DNA of 64,000 nt, taken from contig NADL03000523.1 in the NCBI GenBank assembly GCA_002205965.3, positions 372,001 through 436,000 of the forward strand, read 5' to 3'. The notes below the pieces were generated by a model. That model was given only the letters and a program-made list of their open reading frames with translations, was not told the DNA's origin and ran no database searches. The first letter of the stretch is position 1. Every line of letters begins with the position of its first letter. The position numbers and the translations under genes were made by a program. Positions 55,231 to 64,000 of the stretch are shown piece after piece. This DNA is from Kappaphycus alvarezii (lineage: Eukaryota; Rhodophyta; Florideophyceae; Gigartinales; Solieriaceae).

Positions 55231-58200
55231 GAAGTTCCTAGACTTGTTCTTCGGTTCTACAGTGAGAAGAATAGATACGTTTGGACGACACAGCTTCACG
55301 AACGAAATGATACCGAATGTCAACGTGGTTGCTCCGTTCATTGATTGATTCGTTCTGGGACCCGCTAATTGCACCTGAGTTGTTAACTTATATCCTTATA
55401 GAAGTAGGGAATTTCTCAATCATCAAATTGCAGAGAAGGTTTGACAACCAAATAGCTTCTCTAGAGGCAGTGCACAGAGATATGCACTCTGCTTCGCAGA
55501 GAAAGACAGCGGGACACATCCTTGCTTCTTCGAGCGCCATGAGATAAGTCCACCAGACATCATGAAAATGAAACTTTCGGTAGACTTGCGAGTCGAATGG
55601 CAGCAAGCCCAGTCAGAGTCACTGAATCTGGTGATGGTATGAGATGGAGACAGACCGTAGCGAATTCCAAAAGTTTTAGATCCGTTCAAATAGCGATACA
55701 CACGTTTGGCAGCCGTCCAGTGAGTGATCACCGGCTTTTCGCAGAACTGCGACAGCTTTACTACAGCGAATCCAATGTCTGGACGAGTGAAGATCATCAA
55801 ATGCATGACACTGCCTATTGCAGAGCGATATGGTACTGATGAAAGAAGTTCTTGATCATTAGTTCTGTCCTTGCTGGAATTGCTTTGGACTATTGGAGTA
55901 TCGACAGGTTTTTAGTCCGCCATTTGGAACCTTTCCAAGATCTTGTCTGCGTATATTGATTGCGAAAGATGCAGCGTTCTCTCAAAGTGGTTTCGCTGCA
56001 CTTGAATATCAAGGAACTCCTGGACAGGACCTAAGTCTTTCATCTTGAATCTTTTCTTCAGTTCTGCCTTGATATTGTTGAGCATACGTCGACTGCTGCC
56101 TGAAATGAGGAGATCATCGACATATAGTATTATCATGCAGAACACAGTCTCCTTCCGATATACATAAGGACATGGCTCTTGCGGGTTTCTGACAAAGTTG
56201 AATTGCAAAGTCAGAAATGCATCTATTTTTTCATACCATTGGCGAGGAGCCTGCTTCAATCCGTACAGGGCCTTAGAAAGTCGAAAGAAGAGGCTAGGCT
56301 TGTTTGGATCTCAGAAACCAGCTGGAGTCTCCATGATTATCTCTTCGTCCAAGTCACCATTCAGAAATGCGGTTACTACATCCATCTGATCGCATTCCAG
56401 ATCTAACAGATTGAGTAGTGGAACATTCGTACAACAGCAGTAGAAACTGCAGGGGCATATGTGTTTGTGTACTCTAGTCCGGGAACTTTTCTGAATACTT
56501 TAGCGAGGATACGAACCTTAGGACCGACGTCGGGTTTAATACGAAAAACGTCGCGACATGGAATCACGTGCATTACTGGTTTCCTTGGAACGAGATCAAT
56601 GGTTCTGTTCTCACGGATAAAGTATTCTTCCTTTTTGATAAGTGGCACCCAAAAACCAATGTTTTCTGCAGAATTAGCTTCTTCGTATGTTGCAGGAACA
56701 CCTGTTGAGAGCAGTGCAGTTTCTGCGACGACTGACACATTTGAGGAAGAAATACAAGGACAACAGCGGGTGGGATTCTTTGAGAATCGAGAGGAACGAC
56801 GAGGAGCTACTGAATGGGCTTCTTCAGATGAGAGTGGATTGTCTTCACCGGCAGTGGACTCTTCAGAATCTTCTTCTTCGTCAGCGGAATTCTATACTTC
56901 GAAAAAATCTTCAGAAGGAAAGGTGTACTCATCGGAAGAAAACTTTTGGCCGTGGTCTCCATTCGGTAGCTCACAAGTGAATTGAAGCTGTGTACAAGTC
57001 CCAGTTTCATTGAGAATTACATCTCGTCAGATAATCATTCTTTCTGAGCCAGTATCCCACAGCTTATATCCCTTGCTCTGAGAGGAGTATCCCATCAAAA
57101 AGGCTTCACGAGATCTGGGATCAAACTTCTTGAGTTTGTTCTTTGGCAAGACATACCGGCACTATGCACCAAATACCCGCATGTGAGATATGTTAGGGGC
57201 AACGCCGTTCAAGCGGTGGTGAAGAGTGGTGTTCTCTGGCAAAGAGCTTGAAGTAACGCGATTCGGACCATAGAAAGCCGTGGAATGTACTTCAGCCCAG
57301 AAATGCTTTGGAAGACCCTTGTGTTGTAATATCGAACGGACCAGATTGAGAAGAGTCAGATTCATCAGTTCTGCAGTTCTGTTTTGCCGGGGGGTGTGAG
57401 CCACGGTGAGCTGATGTTGTTTGCCTTTCTCCTTTGAGAAGTTCTTGAACTCGGTTGAGAGGTACTCTCCGCCATTGTAGGATCATAAAGCCTTAATGAG
57501 AAGCTGATATTCATCCAATGGAGTTTTCATTTCAGGAAACTCATGAACCCGGATATATTTCAGAGACTGGCTAGTGTGTTTCTCCGCAAATGCTTTGTAG
57601 TTTTCAAAGCAATCTATGACCTTTGAATTGTGGCTCATAGGATATACAACCGTCCACTTGGAGTAGTCGTCGATGAATGATACAAAATACCTAGCTCCTC
57701 CCAGGGAAGGAGTTTCAGCCCGTCCCAAGACATAAGAATGAACCATTTCTAGAGGTTCTGCCGAGCGACTTTCTCTTTTTCCTCGGTATTGGGTCACGGT
57801 TGGATTTACCAAATATGCATCCGACGCAGACACCATCTTCCTCGTTTCCTTGTGAAAGTTTTACACCTTTCACGACACAGCTTCTGACCATTTATTTGAT
57901 TCCGGAAGCATGTACGTGCGCCAATCTATGATGCCAGATTGAAACTGGGCATATCAAGGAAACTTGAGATCCCGTCGGTGGCTTTAGTGTAGGCCTGGTG
58001 ACATCCAAGCAGTATAGGCCATTGGTAAGCGTACCTGTCGCCACAAGAGTAGAGTACGACTGACGGACAAGAGTGACTGTATCGGTATTAGAGCGCGTCT
58101 CAATTCCAAGCTTTGCCATGACAGATACGGAGAGCAGTTGGCAGCGAAGGTCTGGATCGTATAATACGTTTTTCATTACACACCTGACAGTTTCTCCCTT

Positions 58201-59275
58201 CCGTCGTAACGTGAGATCAACGTCACCGGAGCCAATAATCATAGCCGTAGAATCTGCCCCAAGGTCAAGAGTTGAAGGGGACGCGAGAAGGTGATAGCTT
58301 GTGAAAGTTGAGCGTTCGTAAGTAACATGCTAGGTACATCCCGAGTCGATGATTCATTGCATAGATGAAAGCGGATGGCCTCCGGTAGATTGAAGTGCTA
58401 CTTGTGCAGGGGAAGTCGACGCAGAGAGACAAACGACATCTTGGTGTTCGGTAGTTTCAGCTACCTCCGTGGCATTGAGGGATTTTCCTCCACTTCCTCT
58501 AGCCCTATAAAGATGAGCTCTAGCTGGATGTCCTGTGGAGGAGAGATGAGGGAACTTCTAGTGGCATCGGCTGCTATCCCGATGTCTGCCGCAGTGTATG
58601 CACATTTCAGTGGAAGTTCCTGTTCGAGGCTTGGAAGACTGGGTTCCCAGGAGTGTAGCCGGTTCTGCGACTTTGAGTGCGTCTTGATTCCGCTGAGCAT
58701 GGCACTGATCTTCTTGGAGACATCTATTCTGTACAAACTCGAACAAAAGCTTGTCATCTTCTATATTGGCAGCATTGAGGGCTCATATGAGGCTGTCAAG
58801 CGATCGGACAAGCCATTTAGGAAGTTCATGGCCATTTCGCTGCCCTCGAAATACAAAGATATGGATTTTACAGTGGCCGCCAGTTGGCGAATACGGGCAG
58901 CAAATAGTAGATCTTTCACGTTTGGGTGAATCTGTGCAGTATAGAAGCGACGTCTTGCGGCGAGCTTTTTTTAGCAGAGTATGCTTTTCGAAAATTTAAC
59001 AAATAAGTTTCCACACTTGTTTGGCTGTAGTGGAGTGTTGAACGTTCTCAATTTGAGCATCTGAAAGTGTGAGTTTAATGATGGTCCTTGCCTTGGCATC
59101 TGCTTTTTGCCATGCGGGGTGAGTTAACGAAGATGATTTTGTAAATCAACAGTAAGATGATTGTCAACCTCCCCGAGAGATAGGATGAGTTGAATTCGAG
59201 CTTTCCAAATGTGAAATTTATCATCACGGAGCTTCTCGAGATCATCAATACGAGGTCCGGCAGAGGAATCCATGA
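55230..59275 (-). mobile_element. Ty1/copia retrotransposon fossil
   Basis: Minus-strand element in the copia order: gag start near 59273, a gag zinc-knuckle-like zone ~58460-58760, protease/pre-integrase ~57890-58250 (LYDPDLRCQLLSVSVMAK, WHHRLAHVH), integrase ~57160-57840 (FIDDYSKW, PRQNRTAELMN), reverse transcriptase ~55910-56740 (ILYVDDLLISG, DLGPVQEFLDIQV) and RNase H ~55420-55810 (FSDSDWA, SWRSKKQ). Integrase before RT is diagnostic of Ty1/copia. It is clearly broken, with roughly ten or more interruptions, and no matching LTR pair is visible. Moderately old. Confidence 0.9.
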
Positions 59276-59305
59276 TGAGTATTATCGGACCAAGTGAATC
59301 AAAAT

Positions 59306-60250
59306 TTAATTTCTGTGTTTGTGGTCAATGTGTTTGTTGCGGTCGTGTCTAGTTTGGAAGAGGCTGTTATGGTGGGAACAAGGAGTAACAACCGACTTCC
59401 GCCCATATCTGTTGCGACACTTCCTACCACCTCTATGCTGAGCAAGTTGCTTCGGACCCGATACTTTGAGCTGACAGAGATCACAGGTGAGGAAAGAAGA
59501 CTTGAGTTCCGAAACAGAGGGTATTATAGGTGCCACAGGAGCTGAAGGAGAGGGTAAAGTGGACAAATGATGTGGAGCCGGAGAGAGAGATTCGACAGTA
59601 AGCGGAGTCGGGATTATAAACGCTGGAGGGTCAAAAGGAAGAGGCGGCACCGCAGGCGATAAAGAAGACTGCGTGAGAGTGACTGAAGCAGAAGCCCAAA
59701 GTGTCGGAAGTTCTCGAGGTGCTGGAGTAGGTAAGATCTAGTTAATAACTTGAACTGGGGTAGCTACGTTTACTAAACGGTTTATTCTGACCCTTAGGTT
59801 TCGACACATGGCTTTTTGAGACGGGTGGAGGCTTTGAGCGGAGCTTGACTAGATTATTGGAGTTGTTCCGGATTGTGGGACCTTTTTTTTGTACTCAATG
59901 CCAAGATTTGTATGAGAAAATTTATCTTCTTGGGATAGATAATCTTCTTGTGAAAGTGAGGAGGGAGTGAAACGATGTCCGGAGTGGTTGCAGCGGAGGT
60001 TATATCACCGCCTTCACCGTCGGAATCAATAGCGCAGTCGTCGGTATAACGGGAACTCGGGAGAAGCTGCGGTTTCTTGGATCTAGGCGGGGCTTGAGCA
60101 TGGTCTAATGAGTAGTCGTTGTAAGTGAAATTGATACGGCGGATGACAGGATCGTCTGGAGAGATCTTGATTCCTCGAAGGAAGACGGAGCCGCAGATGA
60201 ACTCTAGAGGCAGGGTGTTGCGAGGTTAGGCGAAGGCTGAGGAAGAAGCG
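59306..60250 (-). pseudogene. Pro-rich, zinc-finger-bearing broken ORF
   Basis: Minus strand. An upstream frame (~60225-59900) reads LPLEFICGSVFLRGIKISPDDP ... YTDDCAIDSDGEGG. Downstream (59738-59306) a Pro/Ser-rich stretch (LPFDPPAFIIPTPLT ...) is followed by CDLCQLKVSGPKQLAQHRGGRKC and a His-rich end. A Cys-Cys-His-Cys cluster after a Pro-rich spacer resembles the N-terminal zinc-finger region of R2-type LINE ORFs, so it may be the missing N-terminus of a LINE family here. A broken host gene is the alternative. It lies directly upstream of the copia fossil. Confidence 0.4.
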
Positions 60251-60259
60251 TAAAATATA

Positions 60260-60825
60260 TAAGGAAGCAAGAGGTTTCGAAGAGATTTGGTCTTACTGTT
60301 CAAACAAGACATAGGCTGTGAGACAAACCGAGGTATTCGACACAGAGACGAGGCGAGTAGCAACGAGGAGTAGGACGCAAAATGGATTTTGTTCTGTGTT
60401 GCAGGGATGAAAACCGTCGAAGGGCCGCAAAAACAACCAAGTTAGATAGTGCAGAGACGACTGGCTTTAGACAGGCCACAAGACAGAAGGTCAGTAGATA
60501 GTGCAGAGATGACGAATAAGTCAGATCAAACCTTAGATGCTTTTTTTTGGAGCTTCTGTGTTTTCCTCCCTACATGGAGTGTAGGGTAGCCCCGAGGTGG
60601 TTCGCGTCGAACAGGGAGCGCGAAAGAGATAAGTCGGTGTGCAGCGCTAGAAGTCTGGGCCCATGAACTTATGGACAGAACGAGAGAGAGGGAGCGAAGG
60701 AGCCAAATAGAGAGTGAGAGAGGAGTGTGAAGGTACACTGTCGCTTCCAGTCAACACTCATTTTAGTATGGCACTTTACAGTGGAATAGGTGGCAAGTAC
60801 AGAAATTAGACTCAAAAGTAGCCTT
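60260..60825. other. Intergenic with short repeats
   Basis: TAGATAGTGCAGAGA occurs at about 60444 and 60495 in a direct pair. The purine-rich relative of 54655-54800 is at 60670-60735. No gene. Confidence 0.4.
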
Positions 60826-60915
60826 TTTGAGTCGATTCTGCTCGTTTGGAAATCTCTACGGTACATCTAAACATCTGATATATCTTTCAACAGTACTAAC
60901 ACCCAAAAATTTTCC
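60826..60915 (+). mobile_element. Diverged LINE-A tail
   Basis: About 90 bp: CCTTTTTGAGTCGATTCTG ... TGATATATCTTTCAACAGTA, then AACACCCAAAAATTTTCC, matching the LINE-A 3' untranslated region with ~20% differences. It is the most diverged tail in the window. TSD not clear. Confidence 0.75.
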
Positions 60916-63900
60916 TCCAGTAGAGATAGGGAGAAATGGAAATAAAAGATTTTAACTTTCCTTTTGAATGGGAACGCCAAAAGGACAACTACAAAACTCA
61001 TAAAATAACCATACGATGAATTAATGATCGCTTGCTTCTAAGTATAATTCTCTCCGTGAGACGGCACTTGAGCGAAAAAGGCTGTTGCTCGGCTGAACCA
61101 GATAGCAAAACTTTCTGGTAGCACCTTTTGTATTGATAATGAAATTTCGAAAGGCAGAACAAAATGAGATAATTTTTGCATATCCTTCTACGAAAAGATG
61201 CGAGCTCGTGGAACTCTGGCCTTGTTTCTCAAATTATTGCAGGAATAAATACCGCTAAACTTGGATATATGGTCTGCAACCTCCGAAAGTAGGAGTATGT
61301 CGCGCACTTATTTCTTGAATATACTCTGTTTATTATCGTGGGCGAGATCACCAGCGCCAACAGCCCTTTTGGTTGTGTTTGGACCGTGGAATACGCAGAA
61401 ATGGAAATAAAAATAGTTTTTATGCAGTAAGCTTCTCTCCGGGCGAACTAGAGATGCTTGGGTGGCGTTTGAAGAGTTTTAAGACTGCACAAAGAGTTTT
61501 AAGACTGCACAAACGGCTTCAATATCGATCAGAATGGTAAATTTATGTATCAATTCTAGTTTGAGGTGCTCGACCACAGTATGGTGAAAAGTTTCGTCTG
61601 AGAATTTAATCGAGACAACGAGAACGATGCGGTATGTGTACCGCGATATGATCAATGATTTTGATGAAGTATATCATATTTTACGACGATACCCCTCTGG
61701 GAAAGCATCATTGCATTACTTGCAATAATTTTTGTACAAAAAAAATCGATTTAGTGTGGCCTGATGATGTCTTTAGTGATGGTTGCTTCCGAAGATGGAC
61801 GAGGCTGTTCGCTATATTATTTTTTATAATGAAGAATTGTTCACATTGAAGACTTAAACGTTATCAGAAGAATGGTTGTCACCAAATCAATAGAAGACCA
61901 TGGGCCTAGACCTCCCCGCCAACCCTGTTAAAAAAAATTCCCGCAGCGCTTTCTTTCCTCTCCACTTACCATGTCTGATCATTACTACACGGTAGGAATT
62001 CGTCTGCTCCGTGAAAGAGCGACTACGCCATGAATTATCCGCGTCGTACCTGCTGTAGAGTAAAAGGTTTGGATAAGTCGCAGGAAAAGCCTGCAGCCAT
62101 GGCATTATACGAACACCACTCTATATGTGCTGTAAAGAACGCCTTACCCACCCATGCTGAAACCAAGCCAAGTAATCAATGCCAAACGAGCAACGTGATT
62201 GTCAGAACGCTCAGTGATGAAGATTTTCTAGTCTTCATACCCGTTAATGTATTTCTCGATCACGCACTGGCAACCTAGAGCGACGGGATGACTAGCGCTC
62301 GACCGCGTTCACAGTTTTTAAGATGTGTTAATTTTTTTCGACGTTGTAAGCAGGCTTTCTATACACTACTTAGAAACACGCTGACCAAATGAACGGACTT
62401 ATCGAGCAGATGCGCAGCATGAAAATCACGTTAAATAATATGCTCTAAATCAGAGCTCTGGTCTTTTTTGTCGAGATCGTCTACCTGCGGCCAGTAATTA
62501 CCGCGTTTTACGCAAGCGTAACAGGACGATATATAAGTTAGATATCAGTTGAAAAAAGTCACCATCCTCCTCATTGATGGAATGAAATCGTGCCCGTCTA
62601 GCAACGGACACGTCAAAATTTAGCGCAGCTCTCTTGTCACATCTTTCACAAGTTTCATTCAAAGGACAGGTGATTTATAAATCAAATAAGCGATTATATT
62701 CGCCCCTTTTTGCCGTCTGATGTAGTAACTATCAAATTTAAAGGTACGGATAAGGGCATTAAAGGCCGAATTCCGACAAAAAAATTCTATAAAGATGGTT
62801 ATTGAGCGCAGCTGTTGATCTTCAGTATGAACGACTTTCTCAAATCTGCTTTTTGGTACAGAAATTTTGTTTTGATAGTGATTTTATATAATCAGGTGTA
62901 TCAATGTTAGTGTTATCTCTTTTTCTGAAAGTTACCCATTTTAGGTTGAGAAATCAGCGTGTAAGTGCTGCTTCAACTTTTGCATGCAGCAGTATACTAA
63001 CAAGACTGTGGAAATGATTACCTACGAGTGGATTTTAATAACTTTGTCTGGTCAGTGCAGTCCCCTTACACGTTCGTGGCAGTCAAAGCCATTGTATGTA
63101 GCTCAGGTCAGGTATGTTTACTGCACTAACACATTCGTATACTAGCCTTGATGCAAGATTGTTTGAATAATTTCATTGTAGCGAAAAGCTGACAATAGTG
63201 CTATGGGAACTCAAATTTTAAGAAAATAATGGCCTTTTTATTCTTTATTTACATCTAAATCTGCTCCCTAAAACATAAATGATTCTTCTAGCTGTATGTT
63301 TTTGTCTCCAAATTGCAGCTGCCATAAAAGGCTCTTACAATGGATCTGGGAAGCTGGTATCCATCGCAACCACAGCAAACGTAGAGCGACAAGTAGATTT
63401 GTTTTCTGTATCATTGATGGAAATTCATCCCAGTATTGAGAGTCAATTTATAATGCTCTCTTATAATATTCACAAGAACAACTAAATAACTCTTAAATTA
63501 GGATAATAGCACTTATGTCAAAGTATAAATTGAAAACTAGTGGGTAATAAAACTACTCCACCCAAGAATATGCGACAGTGTTTACGGGTCATTAAACACA
63601 ACGAATCCCTCGTCAGATTTATGTAATGATATCTGATCGGCAAAATAAGTAAAATTGTTCATAAAGCCCATTTGGATATCTACAGGGCATTTGGCCATTA
63701 TATAAAGAAACATTTGTTTTGAGCGGAATCGGGAGAACAACTTCATATCTTTGGGTCAACATTCTAGCTTTAGCAAATGAAAACATTTTAAAATCCACAA
63801 ACAGAGAATCAGATATGTTTCCATGATATTTTGAAAGCATGATTTTGTCATCATTAAAAATTTCCATACCTTTTGGTTTGCAAATATTGATAAGCTATTC

Positions 63901-64000
63901 CATCTTTTTGTCATCATTTTTTCACAATAAAGGAAGGTTTAATTATTTCAGCCCGGTTTAAGTATTTCAGCGATCTTTACAGAAATCAACTTAAATTTAT
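60916..64000. other. AT-rich intergenic region
   Basis: No supportable gene, RNA or transposon. A perfect 20-bp tandem duplicate (AGAGTTTTAAGACTGCACAA) lies at 61473-61492 and 61493-61512. A 68-codon plus frame at 63279-63485 begins with a hydrophobic MILLAVCFCLQIAAA, and an 82-codon frame lies at 62030-62278. Neither has recognisable homology or context, so they are not called genes. Confidence 0.45.

Noticed and set aside
56461-56985. 174-codon plus-strand Ser-rich frame
   Set aside because: Antisense to the copia fossil; no independent support.
63279-63485. Small secreted protein
   Set aside because: A hydrophobic N-terminus alone in AT-rich DNA is weak; no homology, no context, and a possible splice acceptor (AAATTGCAG) lies inside the frame.

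Overview
This is eukaryotic, repeat-dominated DNA. It has no rRNA, no convincing tRNA, no operons and almost no long host reading frames. Nearly everything recognisable is retrotransposon: non-LTR elements (LINEs) whose C-terminus carries a CCHC knuckle and a restriction-like endonuclease (RLE) of the R2 type, one broken Ty1/copia copy, and a DIRS-like remnant. The only plausible host protein gene is a small C2H2 zinc-finger gene on the minus strand. The species cannot be read from the sequence. The finger style and element mix would fit an alga such as a red seaweed, but that is a low-confidence guess.

Layout. Positions 1-12.8 kb are a mosaic of LINE fragments. I call the families LINE-A (RT, CCHC, RLE; protein ends near NAACLLAGL; 3' tail GTAAAACACCCAAACC), LINE-B (a second RLE type, MDMYIP...DVTVANP; 3' tail GTAAAGATTTACCAC) and LINE-C (known only by a ~50-bp tail). 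Several copies are extremely short, 47-180 bp, yet have clean target-site duplications. An acidic ORF of unknown function lies at 6.3-7.06 kb, with a decayed relative at 51.3-51.7 kb.

From 12,794 to 49,091 lies a head-to-tail tandem array of four copies of a ~9.1-kb unit (starts 12,794, 21,894, 30,968 and 40,009). Each unit holds, in order: the 5' part of a minus-strand LINE-A; a minus-strand LINE-B 3' end abutting a plus-strand LINE-A 3' half; a ~3.6-kb block without recognisable genes; a TSD-flanked LINE-A tail; a plus-strand LINE-B piece; the minus-strand zinc-finger gene; and two more LINE-A tails. The left breakpoint falls inside the RT gene, so only the leftmost LINE-A still has its RT catalytic motif C and RLE. 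The units are almost identical. The differences are mainly one-base deletions concentrated in late copy 2 / early copy 3 and, less strongly, late copy 3 / early copy 4.

Right of the array, 49.1-55 kb again holds LINE-A fragments. 55.2-59.3 kb is a minus-strand Ty1/copia fossil, and 59.3-60.25 kb is a proline-rich, zinc-finger-bearing broken frame. 60.9-64 kb is AT-rich with no gene I can support. There is no pathway here: the logic is serial retrotransposition, followed by a very recent segmental amplification that carries one zinc-finger gene to four copies.
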